Shown in pieces: positions 8,412-19,100 of a stretch of DNA of 64,000 nt. Within the stretch, counting starts at the first letter, position 1; each line of letters starts with the position of its first letter. The notes beneath the pieces were generated by a model, which worked only from the letters and a program-made list of their open reading frames with translations, made no database searches and was not told the origin of the DNA. Both the position numbers and the translations under genes were made by a program. This DNA is from Oscillospiraceae bacterium (GTDB taxonomy: Bacteria; Bacillota; Clostridia; Oscillospirales; Ruminococcaceae), in contig JAFTVU010000002.1 of assembly GCA_017465665.1 (NCBI GenBank), positions 1 to 64,000 of the forward strand, given 5' to 3'.

Positions 8412-8454
8412 GGCGAACATAGTGGTTTCGCGTAGCGAAATCGGTGACGTTCGC
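8412..8454. repeat. Dispersed double-hairpin element, copy 1
   Basis: An outer pair GCGAAC/GTTCGC encloses an inner hairpin GGTTTCGC-GTA-GCGAAATC. A diverged copy with the same core TAGTGGTTT...AAATCG...TGA lies at 43067-43106. It sits between pgk and tpiA. Confidence 0.55.
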
Positions 8455-8459
8455 TGGAA

Positions 8460-9680
8460 TTACTTGTCCTGGATTACGTCGATACCGGGAAGAACCTTAC
8501 CCTCGAGGTATTCGAGAGAAGCACCGCCGCCTGTGGAGATGTGGCTCATCTTGTCAGCGTAACCGAGCTGTACAACAGCTGCTGCGGAGTCGCCGCCGCC
8601 GATGATCGTTGTAGCGTCAGCCTCTGCGAGACCCTTAGCTACTGCGATAGTACCCTTAGCAAGGATGGGGTTCTCAAATACGCCCATAGGACCGTTCCAT
8701 ACAACAGTCTTAGCTGCCTTAGCCTCGTTAGCGAACAGCTCCATTGTCTTTGTACCGATATCGAGACCCATCATATCTGCGGGGATCTTGTCGGAATCAA
8801 CAACAGTAACCTCAACCTCAGCGTCGATAGGATCAGGGAAGCTCTTTGTGATCGTTGTATCGATAGGCAGGAGCAGCTTCTTGCCGTTCTTCTCAGCCTT
8901 AGCGATCATCTCCTTGCAGTACTCGATCTTCTCGTCGTCAACGAGGGAAGTACCAACCTCATAGCCCTTAGCCTTGAGGAATGTATAAGCCATACCGCCG
9001 CCGATGATGAGTGTATCGCACTTCTCAAGCAGGTTGGAGATAACGTTCAGCTTGTCAGCAACCTTAGCACCGCCGAGGATAGCAACGAAAGGACGAACGG
9101 GATCCTCAACTGCGTTACCGAGGAAGTCGATCTCCTTGTTCATCAGGTAACCAACAGCGGTCTCCTTAACGAACTTTGTAACGCCTGCTGTGGAAGCGTG
9201 TGCTCTGTGAGCGGAGCCGAAAGCGTCCATTACGAAGAACTCGCCATCAACCAGAGCGCCCAGCTCCTTAGCGAACTCCTCGCCGTTCTTTGTCTCTTCT
9301 GCGCCGCGGAAACGTGTGTTCTCAAGAACAACGATCTCGCCGTCGTTCATAGCTGCAACAGCTGCCTTAGCGTTGTCGCCTACTACTGTATCATCCTTAG
9401 CGAATGTAACCTTTGTGTTTACGAGTTCTGCGAGTCTGTCAGCAGCTGCCTTCAGGGAGAACTTGTCCTCAGGACCGTTCTTGGGCTTGCCGAGGTGAGA
9501 GCAAAGTACGATCTTAGCGCCGTTCTCAACCAGCTTGTTGATTGTGGGAAGAGCTGCAACGATTCTGTTATCGTTTGTGATCTTGCCTTCCTTCATGGGA
9601 ACGTTGAAGTCAACTCTTACGAGAACCTTCTTGCCCTTGACTGCGAGGTCTTCTACATGTTTCTTGTTAAGCTTGCTCAT
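8460..9680 (-). CDS. pgk: Phosphoglycerate kinase
   Basis: 406 residues, the normal length. Family signatures are visible: [11 protein letters not shown] at the N-terminus, [11 protein letters not shown], and the nucleotide-binding GPMGVFENP and GGGDSAAAV stretches. It transfers phosphate from 1,3-bisphosphoglycerate to ADP, the first ATP-yielding step of glycolysis. It is first in the pgk-tpiA-gpmI operon. GAAAGGAA precedes the ATG. The promoter is at 9745-9773. Confidence 0.97.
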   Translation of the reverse strand: MSKLNKKHVEDLAVKGKKVLVRVDFNVPMKEGKITNDNRIVAALPTINKLVENGAKIVLCSHLGKPKNGPEDKFSLKAAADRLAELVNTKVTFAKDDTVVGDNAKAAVAAMNDGEIVVLENTRFRGAEETKNGEEFAKELGALVDGEFFVMDAFGSAHRAHASTAGVTKFVKETAVGYLMNKEIDFLGNAVEDPVRPFVAILGGAKVADKLNVISNLLEKCDTLIIGGGMAYTFLKAKGYEVGTSLVDDEKIEYCKEMIAKAEKNGKKLLLPIDTTITKSFPDPIDAEVEVTVVDSDKIPADMMGLDIGTKTMELFANEAKAAKTVVWNGPMGVFENPILAKGTIAVAKGLAEADATTIIGGGDSAAAVVQLGYADKMSHISTGGGASLEYLEGKVLPGIDVIQDK

Positions 9681-9744
9681 TGTTTTTATTTCCTTTCGTA
9701 ATGAAAATATTAAACAGGATATGGCGTTGCCGCCTACAAAATAT

Positions 9745-9773
9745 ATTGTACTATATTTTAATTAAATTTGCAA
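9745..9773 (-). promoter_or_regulatory. Promoter of the pgk-tpiA-gpmI operon
   Basis: Minus strand: TTGCAA (9768-9773), 17 bases, TACAAT (9745-9750), about 65 bases upstream of pgk. Confidence 0.7.
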
Positions 9774-9833
9774 GTATTTTTTGATATTATTTGAGAAAAA
9801 ATTAACAGATTGGAGGAGCTGAATTTATTTAAT

Positions 9834-9862
9834 TTGACATAACGGAAGCGTTAGTGTATAAT
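9834..9862 (+). promoter_or_regulatory. Promoter of the Nudix hydrolase gene
   Basis: TTGACA (9834-9839), 17 bases, TATAAT (9857-9862): a full consensus match about 44 bases before the ATG at 9906. Confidence 0.82.
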
Positions 9863-9905
9863 ATGTGTCAAAAGCGGAGAAAATATGCGGATATGAGGTG
9901 ATCTG

Positions 9906-10412
9906 ATGGATTTTATCTACTGCCCGAAATGTGGGGCAAAGCTCATAGACAGACAGATAGGCGATGAGGGTATGATACCATACTGTGAAAGCTGCGGCAG
10001 ACCGTGGTTTCCGTTTTCGTACCCCTGCGTGATATGCCTTGCGATAAACGAGGATAACGAGATAGCGCTAATCCGACAGACCTACGCTACAACTCGTTTC
10101 GTCTGCGTGGCAGGCTTTATCGCCCATGGTGAGACGGCGGAAAATACGGTAGTACGCGAGATATGCGAGGAGATAGGCTTAGAGGTTCAGAGCGTACAGT
10201 ATGTCGGCAGCTATTACTACGAGAAGAATGATAACCTTATGCTGGGCTTTGTCGCTAGAGTAAAGAAAGCGCCGTTCAGGCTTTCGGAGAACGAGGTGGA
10301 GACGGCTCAGTGGTTCGACCTTGAAAGCGCTGAAAGGGAGCTGTCCAAGGGTACAACGGGAATTTGTCTGCTGAGGGACTGGTTAAGGGTGTCTAACGGA
10401 GGGAAACAATGA
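9906..10412 (+). CDS. Zinc-ribbon Nudix hydrolase (NudC-like)
   Basis: 168 residues. An N-terminal zinc ribbon (C6-x2-C9 and C27-x2-C30) is followed by a Nudix domain. The Nudix box G70-x5-E76-x7-R84-E85-x2-E88-E89-x-G91 is complete, so a Mg-dependent pyrophosphohydrolase is expected. The zinc ribbon, the GRPWFPFS stretch and the region after the box resemble NAD(H) pyrophosphatases (NudC), but the diagnostic SQPWPFPxS motif is not present in standard form, so the substrate is open. GAGGTGATCTG precedes the ATG. The stop overlaps the next gene's start by four bases, so the two are translationally coupled. Confidence 0.85.
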   Translation: MDFIYCPKCGAKLIDRQIGDEGMIPYCESCGRPWFPFSYPCVICLAINEDNEIALIRQTYATTRFVCVAGFIAHGETAENTVVREICEEIGLEVQSVQYVGSYYYEKNDNLMLGFVARVKKAPFRLSENEVETAQWFDLESAERELSKGTTGICLLRDWLRVSNGGKQ

Positions 10413-10885
10413 AAAGAGCATATGTATTATACTTGGCAATGATCTTGCTGTTTAGTGGCTGTGGCAGTGAGGACAGCAGTTCAGCTGTTATATCATCGGA
10501 GTATAGTTCGGCTGATATAGCGCTGGGCGAACGCCCGACATCTGTATTTGAGTATAATGGTATCAGCTATTGCGAAAATCTTGACGGCTTTTATAGCGGA
10601 GCATTTCTGCAAAGGGCAGACGGAACGGCTGAGCTTTATGTTTCGGAAATGCTCTCTCCTGTAATGGAGGGCGAGGAGCATCTTATACTCGATGTGGTGA
10701 CCGATTATGCAGAGAACGAGTACATTGGTCAATGGACTTATATTGATATGCTGTGGGAGCGGTATATGTTGCCTGACGGCAGGATACTGTGTATTTCCGA
10801 TTACGAGGATGAATCGGCGGAGCACCTGTTGAATGAGGGTGATTGCTTTAAAATGATGTTGCTTTTTGCTCCATATACCGATTGA
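10409..10885 (+). CDS. Predicted lipoprotein of unknown function
   Basis: 158 residues starting with a lipoprotein signal peptide; the lipobox is L-F-S-G-C at residues 14-18, so Cys18 should be lipidated and the protein held on the outer face of the membrane. The mature part is acidic (Ser/Glu-rich start, many Asp/Glu) with no recognised domain. It overlaps the upstream Nudix gene by ATGA. A strong terminator follows. No function is assigned. Confidence 0.75.
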   Translation: MKRAYVLYLAMILLFSGCGSEDSSSAVISSEYSSADIALGERPTSVFEYNGISYCENLDGFYSGAFLQRADGTAELYVSEMLSPVMEGEEHLILDVVTDYAENEYIGQWTYIDMLWERYMLPDGRILCISDYEDESAEHLLNEGDCFKMMLLFAPYTD

Positions 10886-10905
10886 CGAGTCTTACAAACA
10901 AAAAA

Positions 10906-10930
10906 ACAGCCTCCGTTTTACGGAGGCTGT
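10906..10930. terminator. Bidirectional terminator
   Basis: ACAGCCTCCG (10906-10915) pairs with CGGAGGCTGT (10921-10930) around a TTTTA loop, with an A-run on the left and T-rich sequence on the right. It separates the convergent lipoprotein and DegV genes. Confidence 0.88.
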
Positions 10931-10941
10931 TGCTGTATGAT

Positions 10942-11814
10942 TTAGTTTCTCTCAGCACCTCTTACGAGGACGCCGATCATATCGGGGCCTGCATTGCAGG
11001 ATACCACAACGCCGCAGGGCTCAATCATAGAGGGGCCGTAGCCAACTCTCTTGGTCATCTTTTCGATAAACTCCTTTTCCTGCTCGGGACGTGTTGTAGT
11101 GATCACCTGCCATGGTGTTTCGGGAGTCATTCTGGAGGTGATGTGCTCTACCGCGGCTTCGATAGCAGCCTTTTCGCCGCGCGCTTTCTTTACTACCTCT
11201 GTCTTTTCTGCAAACAGTGTGATGATCGGCTTCAGCCCCATAAGCTCGCCGAGGAAAGAAGCAGCGGCGGTGATCCTTCCTGATTTCTTCATGTGGCGCA
11301 GATCAAAGCCGATGATGAATGCTTCAATATGCTTTGCCCAGTCCTCGAGATAAGCCACAACGCTTGCAACTGTCTGACCCTCCTGCAGCTTGCGGCAAGC
11401 CTCTGTGATAGGGTATCCGTAGCCGAGTGTATATGTCTGGCTGTCTATCGTATAGATTTTCAGATCGGGGCAGTCTGTTCTAACCGCTTCCTTTGCCATT
11501 ACAGCGCTGGAATAGGTCTGGGAGCCTGCTGCGTTGATAACATCAACGATTATCTCGCGTACTCCCTCTGCATACAGCTCGCGGTACTTTTCCTCAAATC
11601 GCAGAGCAGTTATCTGGGAATGCTTTGGTATCTCATCGTTTTCCTTTAAAATCCTGTAAAAATCGTTTATATCAAGATCCTTGCGGTCGGTGTAGCTTTT
11701 TCCGTTTATAGCTATCTCAAAGGGGAGGATGACCAGCAGCTCCTTGTACTGCTCCTCCACCTCTGCGGAGATATCGCAGCCGCTGTCAGTGATAATCCGT
11801 ACGTTTTCGTTCAT
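10942..11814 (-). CDS. DegV family fatty-acid-binding protein
   Basis: 290 residues. The Met at 11814 is chosen because GAAAGG lies about 9 bases before it; an in-frame ATG at 11832 has no such site. The N-terminal ITDSGCDIS and the central GFDLRHMKKSGRI are typical of the DegV/EDD fold, which binds fatty acids; in related bacteria such proteins act as FakB subunits delivering fatty acids to a kinase (FakA). No fakA is in the window. The gene is downstream of trmL by 45 bases and probably shares its promoter. Confidence 0.9.
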   Translation of the reverse strand: MNENVRIITDSGCDISAEVEEQYKELLVILPFEIAINGKSYTDRKDLDINDFYRILKENDEIPKHSQITALRFEEKYRELYAEGVREIIVDVINAAGSQTYSSAVMAKEAVRTDCPDLKIYTIDSQTYTLGYGYPITEACRKLQEGQTVASVVAYLEDWAKHIEAFIIGFDLRHMKKSGRITAAASFLGELMGLKPIITLFAEKTEVVKKARGEKAAIEAAVEHITSRMTPETPWQVITTTRPEQEKEFIEKMTKRVGYGPSMIEPCGVVVSCNAGPDMIGVLVRGAERN

Positions 11815-11859
11815 ACCTTTATACCTTTCCATAATAATTGATCAAACCGTCATCACAGC

Positions 11860-12363
11860 TTATTCTGCATTGCTCCAGTCGAACTGAGTCAGCCGTCCGA
11901 AGTTCTGAAGCTCGGGGAAATCCCACTGGCGGAGCGCCTCGTACACGCCTATCGCTACGCTGTTCGAGAGATTGAGGCTTCTGAGCGTTGAGCGCATCGG
12001 TATCCTCACGCAGCGTTCCTTGTTTTGGAACAGCAGTTCTTCGGGAAGTCCTGCGTCCTCCCTGCCGAAGAACAGGTAGCTCTTATCGGGGTAACGAACA
12101 TCAGAATAGAGCTTCTGTGCCTTTGTGGAGAAATAAAAGTATTCCCCGTCGTTTTGTGCAAAGAAATCCTCAAAGCTGTCATAATAGGTTATGTCGAGAT
12201 AGCTCCAGTAATCGAGACCTGCGCGCTTGAGCTGCTTGTCCGTAGGCTCAAAACCCATAGGGCGTATGATATGCAGACGTGCACCTGTAACTGCACAGGT
12301 ACGGGCAATATTGCCCGTGTTCTGCGGTATCTGCGGCTGAGCCAGTACGATATTGAGCTCCAT
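11860..12363 (-). CDS. trmL: tRNA (cytidine/uridine-34-2'-O)-methyltransferase
   Basis: 167 residues, the typical TrmL length, with the SPOUT-class knotted methyltransferase signatures: the N-terminal LAQPQIPQNTGNIARTC, the middle FGREDAGLP and the C-terminal MRSTLRSLNLSNSVAI. It methylates the ribose of the wobble base 34 in certain leucine tRNAs using SAM. It leads a trmL-degV unit read leftward. The promoter is at 12402-12430. Confidence 0.93.
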   Translation of the reverse strand: MELNIVLAQPQIPQNTGNIARTCAVTGARLHIIRPMGFEPTDKQLKRAGLDYWSYLDITYYDSFEDFFAQNDGEYFYFSTKAQKLYSDVRYPDKSYLFFGREDAGLPEELLFQNKERCVRIPMRSTLRSLNLSNSVAIGVYEALRQWDFPELQNFGRLTQFDWSNAE

Positions 12364-12401
12364 GACCTCACCTCACTGTGAATTTATGACATGTTCAATA
12401 C

Positions 12402-12430
12402 ATTCTATCATATTTCTTTGGGATTTGCAA
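12402..12430 (-). promoter_or_regulatory. Promoter of trmL
   Basis: Minus strand: TTGCAA (12425-12430), 17 bases, TAGAAT (12402-12407), about 40 bases upstream of the trmL ATG. Confidence 0.65.
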
Positions 12431-12528
12431 GTATTTTTCGCAATATCTATTGAAATGTGCAAGACAATTATTCCCATACATAGCAGAACGTTATGAGAGG
12501 ATACTAATTCCGAAAAGGAGCTGATGAT

Positions 12529-12693
12529 ATGACACACAAGCAGGAATGCATCGTAAAAGCTGCTGTGGCAGGTGTTGTGACAGGCGGCCTTGCGTTTGTG
12601 GCGGTGAACTCTCTCGGCAGAAAAAAGAGCTTCCGCAGAATGACCACGGCAAAGGCGTTCCGTATGATAGGAACAATGATGGATGCATTATAA
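12529..12693 (+). CDS. Small hypothetical membrane protein, 54 residues
   Basis: A short gene with AAGGAG 8 bases before the ATG and its own terminator 12 bases after the stop. The peptide has one alanine/valine/glycine-rich hydrophobic stretch (about residues 8-27, a likely membrane segment) followed by a very basic part (RKKSFRR) that should face the cytoplasm, and a Met-rich end. I do not recognise the family. The good start site, coding-like third positions and terminator argue that it is real. Confidence 0.65.
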   Translation: MTHKQECIVKAAVAGVVTGGLAFVAVNSLGRKKSFRRMTTAKAFRMIGTMMDAL

Positions 12694-12704
12694 TTATAAG
12701 GAAT

Positions 12705-12731
12705 TCCCCCGAATGCCATGTGTTCGGGGGA
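12705..12731 (+). terminator. Terminator of the 54-residue protein gene
   Basis: TCCCCCGAA (12705-12713) pairs with TTCGGGGGA (12723-12731); TGTTCGTTATTTG follows. Confidence 0.75.
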
Positions 12732-13032
12732 GTGTTCGTTATTTGAATGTTACAATATTTTCCTGGTGCGTGTGGGCGCTGATTCGGTGTTGATCGGCTT
12801 TTGCGCTAAAGCATAATTATATGAAAATAAATGAAACAAAACGAAATAAAATCTCGGAGAATCGCGAAAGAAATCGCAGAGGTTTTGCTGTGTGCATCAA
12901 TTAAAAATACAGTTGATCGCATAAGAAGCGGTTGGTTTTTGCGGCACTTGAGCTTGCTTGGGCGCATGAAAACGGAACTTCTTGTGCTGAAGATTTGGCA
13001 CGCAAATAATGTCTGGTCGTGTAAAAAAGTAC
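12732..13032. other. Non-coding stretch upstream of the giant surface protein gene
   Basis: About 300 bases with no convincing gene. A weak reading frame (12831-13202) lacks a ribosome binding site and runs into the promoter and leader of the next gene. The 3' part carries the promoter described at 13033. Confidence 0.5.
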
Positions 13033-13061
13033 TTGATTTTTACTTCTTGTTATGTTATAAT
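13033..13061 (+). promoter_or_regulatory. Promoter of the giant dockerin protein gene
   Basis: TTGATT (13033-13038), 17 bases, TATAAT (13056-13061). A leader of about 95 bases follows to the ATG at 13163. Confidence 0.78.
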
Positions 13062-13162
13062 AATGTATATATAAAATATACTTATGGTGGGAGAGTGTAC
13101 CCATCTGCAGTTTATCGTTTCCGCAGGTGTGCGGACGGCAATCTTACCCCAGGGAGGAAAAT

Positions 13163-16100
13163 ATGGAGAAAATATTTATCCATCGCAGAAAAGGCCTGCT
13201 AAAGAAATTACATATAGCGTTCGTTTCTGCGGCAGCAGTGATGCTTCTTGGTCTCGGTGTAACAGCAGGGGCTGAAACAGGTGCGTTCATTGTTCAAGGC
13301 GGCGATTATGGAACAGATTATGAATATGCTGCCAATGTGCTTACTATAAAGACGGCGGAGCCGCTTACTATCAGCACTTCGGAAATTACTTCTGACAGCA
13401 TTCAGATAGCAAGCGCTGAGGGTGCAAATATAACATTGGAGGGTGTGGATATCAATTCCAATGCCGCTGCATTTCATATTCTGGATGGTGCCGGAAGTGT
13501 AACACTTACACTGGCTGACGGAAGCACCAATGTGCTAAAAAGTGCAGACAGTTATGCCGGACTGCAAAAGAATAATACCGCTGAGCTGATCATCTGCGGT
13601 AACGGCACGGGCACAGGCGCTCTTATTGCAAAGGGTGGCGAGTTTGGAGCCGGTATCGGCGGCTGTGACGGTTTTGACGGAGTTCATACAAACATAACTA
13701 ACATTACTATAAACGGCGGCATTATAGAGGCGACAGGAGGAAACTGCGCTTCTGGCATAGGCGGCGGCAGTGACGCATACGGCGGCAATATAAAAATAAC
13801 AGGCGGTATAGTTACTGCAACAGGCGGCTACAGAGCGGCGAGTATAGGCGGTGGCTTCCGAGGTGGGTGCACGAATGTTGTTATAACCGGCGGTTCAGTG
13901 CTAGCTGTAGAAAATACGTATTTAGATTCGTATGGCAACGAATTGAAATGTAACGCAATAGGCGGTGGCCTTGCTCTGTCCGATACTATACATTCAGAAA
14001 CATTCCCTGTTACGCCTACTGATGGCGAGGATAATAACGTATATCTTCTGGTTATTCCCAATCCTACAAACGGCGAAGTATCGCTTGATGGTGTTGCGTT
14101 CACTCCCACGCAGCATCCTGGTACAACTGAACTGTATTTTTATCTGACAGCAGAAGAGCATAATATTACTGTGGACGGCGTTGAGACAGGTTATTTCTTC
14201 AATCCTGATACAGAAACATGGACACAGCCCGGAACTGAGCTGATAATAACAGGAACTGGTCTCAGGCACGGTACGGATTTCATCTATCCTGCCGATACAG
14301 GCATCCTGACTATATTGACAGATAAGGCGATGACTATTGCCAATGCAGATAAGACTGTAGCAACTGATAATATTATAGTAGTTGCTGACGGAGTAGCTGC
14401 GAATATTACTCTTAACGGTGTCAATATCAGAAGCGATTCAGCAGCTGCACTGGAGATCATTGAAAATACAGCACATGGCGATGTTGCAATAACACTTGCA
14501 GATGGCACAACAAACTCTCTTGTAAGCACAGGTGCATTTGCGGGTCTTCAGAAAGAGGGCGAGAACGGAGCGCTCCTCATAAGCGGCAGCGGAAGTCTCA
14601 CTGTAAATGGCGGCACAGCAGGTATCGGAGGTGCAGGCGCTCATAATATCACTATCCGCGGAACTACGGTCACGGCAACGGGCGGTAACGGTGCAGGCAT
14701 CGGTGGCAGCGACAGTGCTGTATCCGATATCGTTATCGAGAACTCCACTGTTGCAGCAGAGGGTGGAAGCGCTGCAGGTATCGGTTCTGCTGACGGCGAT
14801 GTAACTAACGTGACCATCAGCGGTTCTGTTGTAACGGCTATAGGTGATGGCGCAGCAGGCATCGGCGGAACAGCTTCTGCAAATGTCAGCGGTATCGTAA
14901 TAGATGGTGGCTCTGTAAAGGTCGAGGGAGGCAACGGCTCTCCCGCGATAGGCGGCGATGAAGCGGAGAAGCCTGCAAATAAGCAGGATCAGTTTGTATA
15001 TCTTCTTACAATAGAGAATCCTAACGGAGATCCAATTTATATCGACAGCGCTGCTGCGGAGTACATACCCTCTCAGCACAGTGCAGATGATACAAATGTT
15101 TATGTATATTTACTCCCTACAAATCATGTAATTACTGTTGGAGATACTGATACTCCTTACTATTTCGACAGTACATCCGAAACGTTCAAGAGCCCTCAGC
15201 TCAAGGTGATAGGCGGCAGGCTGAATGAAGATTACGGCTTCGATGCGGGCGTTGTGACGATACTCAGCGACAAGGCTCTGACAATCGAAAATTACGACAA
15301 GACAACATCCGCAACAGATACTATCGTTATCAAGGATGGAATAAGTGCGGATATCACGTTGAATGGTGTTGACATTGACGGTGCAGGCTCTGCGCTTACC
15401 GTTGGCAATGGAAGCTCCGTAAGGCTCACGCTTGCTGATGGCACTGATAATGTTCTGAAGTCTTCGTCTGATGTTATTTCTATCGGTGAGGGCGCGGATG
15501 TAACTGTAGACGGAACAGGCTGGCTGACTATCGCAGGCGATGCGGTCGGCACTACTGACAGCAGCTTTGAGATAATGAGCGGCTCTGTAACTGTCAACAT
15601 TATAAGCGCGGCAAAGGTAGTTATAGACGGCGGTTCAGTAAAGGCGTCGGCGATATCACCTGCACCTGTAAACGCTGATGGCGAAAATGTATATCTGCTG
15701 AAGATAACAGATTCTGTTGCTACTCTTGAAATAGATGGCGCTGCGTATGTTCCGACTCAGCACGGAATAGATAATGACAAGAATGTATATGCTTATCTCA
15801 CAGGCGAGGTGCATACCGTAAAGCTGGATAAGCCTTATACATATCATTTCAACGGTACGGAATTCTATCTGCCTGACCTTAATGTTTACGGCGACGGCGT
15901 TGATCTTGTCATAGGTAGTGATTATAACTATTCTAATGGAGCAGTGACGATCAATACGACTAAGCCTGTGATCATTGAAAATATCGATCCCGACAATGCA
16001 ACTGCTGATACTATTATAATATCAGGCGGCGTGAATGCTGATGTTACTTTGAACGGAGTGAACATCAGTTCTTCTTCCACTGCGGCATTGCTCGTTCAGG

Positions 16101-19100
16101 ATAGCGGAAGTGCTGATGTTAAGATCAGACTGGCTGATGGATCTGAGAATACTCTTTCAGGAAATGGACCTGATGATATTCAAGTTAATGGTGGAAGCAC
16201 TACATTGAATATCAGCGGTAACGGCAAGCTCAATGCTGATAATGGCATAAATACACAGGGCGCTCTTTCGATAAACAGCGCAACTATAACCGCAGCTGCA
16301 ATAACAAGCGCGGCTGGAGTTACCATCACTGACGGAAAGATCAGTGTTGATAACGCTATAAGCGCACAGGGTGATATTACGATCAACAACGGAACAGTAA
16401 CCGTTCCAACGATCACAAGTACTGCTACAGTTATAATTGACGGCGGCTATATCGAATCTGATGATATGACCGCGAGAGATGTAATCATCAATGGCGGCTC
16501 AGTTACTGCGGATAGCATTGTCGGCAACACTAAGGTCATGATAGAGGGCGGTTCGGTAAAGGCAGGAACAATATCTCCTGCGCCTGTCAATTCTGACGGA
16601 ATGGTTTACCTCCTCACACTTGAAAATCCTAATAACTATACTATTATAATAGATGGCGAGGAATTCCTGCCTAAGCAGCATAGTTCCAGCGATTCCAATG
16701 TGTATGTATATCTTTCTCCTGAGGCGCATACCGTACAGATCGGAAACGGCGACGTACTGACCTACATATATGATCAGTACGCAGATAACGGTGCAAAGTT
16801 CATTGTAATAGGCGGTGATCTGGCTGTAACAGGAGGTACATACGGTCTTGATTACAAATATCCCGTAAACGGTCCTCTTACTATACTGACTACCACGGCA
16901 ATGACAATCACAAACACAGTCGCTACGACCGATGATGTTATCGTGATAGACACAGGCATTGATGCCGATCTTACTTTTGACGGAGTTAATATAGTATCTG
17001 GCGCTGTTGCTCTCACAGCAGACGGCGGCAATATAACTATTACCCTTGAAGCTGACAACGTACTGAAATCCACAGGCGGCAACGGTATAGACATCAGCGG
17101 AACAGGCTCTCTTACTGTCACAGGCACAGGAACTCTGCTGGCAGGTGGAACGGTAGGCATAAATGCTGCACAGGCAACTGTTGAGCTTGATAATTGTATC
17201 GTTACAGCAGATGGCGGTATCAAGGCTGCAAAAACAGTGATAAAGAGCGGCTCTGTAAAGGCTGACAGCGTTGACGCTGCTCCTGTTAATGCAGCTACTG
17301 ATGGCGAAGCTCTGTATCTTCTCAAGATAGAAGCGAACGGAAAGACAGTTAATGTAGACGGAACAGAGTATCCTGTTCAGTCCCACGGAATAGGTGGAGA
17401 TACCAACGTCTATGCATACCTCACAGGCAAGACTCATGTAGTTGAACTTGATGACGAGGAGATAGTATATGTGTTCGACGGAACAAAGTTCAAGCTTCCC
17501 GATCTTGTTGTAAGCGGCAGCGGTGTTGCTTTCGGTACAGATTACGACTACGATAATGGCATACTTACCATCAAGACAAATAAGGCAATGACTATTGCCA
17601 ATAATCCCGATGTTGATGTTACATCTGACAGGATAGTAATACAGAACGGTATAACGGCAAATATCACACTGGATAGCGTAAACATTCAGACAACAACAGG
17701 TAGCTCTGTTGAGATAAACGGCAGCGCGAATATCACAATGGCAGACGGCTCTGTCAATGTACTGACATCAGGCATGCTGGTGAATGGCAATGGCACTCTG
17801 AATCTGGCAGGCGCCGGTGAGCTTACAGCGGATATCAGCGCAGTGTCCGCAAGCGTTACTGTTACAGATGTCACAGTATCCGCGGATAGTATTGAGACAC
17901 GTGCATTGAAGATAACCGACAGCACAGTAACAGCAGGTGCGGTTGAAGTGTTCACGCTGAATATAAGCGGCGGTACAGTCCAAGCGGATACGATCAACGC
18001 AGATACACTGAAGATCACGGAAAGCACGGTAACAGCTGATGCTATCCAGGCAAGTACGCTGATGAAAGTTACCGACAGCACAGTAGTAGCAGTCGGCACT
18101 GTTGAAACAGGCACACTGACTATAATCGGCGACGCAGTGACAGCAGATACGATCAAGGCTGACACGCTGAATATAAGCGGTGGCTCGGTAACAGCCAACA
18201 CTGTTGATTCTGATGCTCCTGTTGTAACAGGCGGCTCTGTAAAGGCGACACTGACATCTCCCACAGATGGAACTAATGCAGTTCATCCTCTGACGATACC
18301 TACAGGCGGTAATACAGTTACTATAAATGACGGTGATTATCCTGTCCCTGAAAAGCACAGCGATTCTGACAATAATATTTACGCATATCTTCCCGATACA
18401 GGCGATCAGACGGTAGCTGTCGGCGAGGATGAAACAACTTACAGATATTCTTCTGAAAAGGCAAAGTTCCTCATCGTTCCTACAGCTGATATGTTCGATG
18501 TTGCACTTCCCGACGCACCCGTTTACAACGGCGCGCCCATAACCGCACAGGTAACCTCTGTTGATGCGACTATGGCATACACTGTAACATATTACAATGA
18601 AGATGGAACAGAAGCTGCCGAAACAGCTTCTGCAGGAACATACACATTCAAGATCAGCGTAAGCGGCGATGATAATTATGCTGCCGAAGAGCTGACAGAT
18701 AACAGCTGGACATTCACTGTTGAGGGCGCTCGCCTTGATGCACCCGCAAGCCTCATATACAATGTAGGCTATGGCTACAAGGTTGAGGATGCGGTACTCG
18801 ATACAAGCACAGGCGCTATGGCTGCCGGTGCGAATATCGTAGACGGTGAGTGGGAGCTTCAGTACGATGGCTACTTCACTGAAAGCGGAAATGACTACAC
18901 TGCAGTGTTTACACCTAATGACACGAATTACCATTCGTTTACTTTCACTTCCGTTCAGGTCGTTGTGAATGCAGTCGATCCCGTCGTGACTGCTGATCCT
19001 GTAAGCCCCAGAGTAATTCCCGGCAAGTCCCAGGCATTTACTTTCAAGGCTGAGCATCCCAAGTACCCTGAACTCACTGATGGTCTTCCCGAGCAGATTG

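Noticed and set aside
8541-9701. 386-codon frame opposite pgk
   Set aside because: Antisense to pgk, no start signal, no recognisable domain.
12831-13202. 123-codon rightward frame before the giant protein
   Set aside because: No ribosome binding site, runs through the promoter at 13033 and overlaps the next gene's start in another frame.
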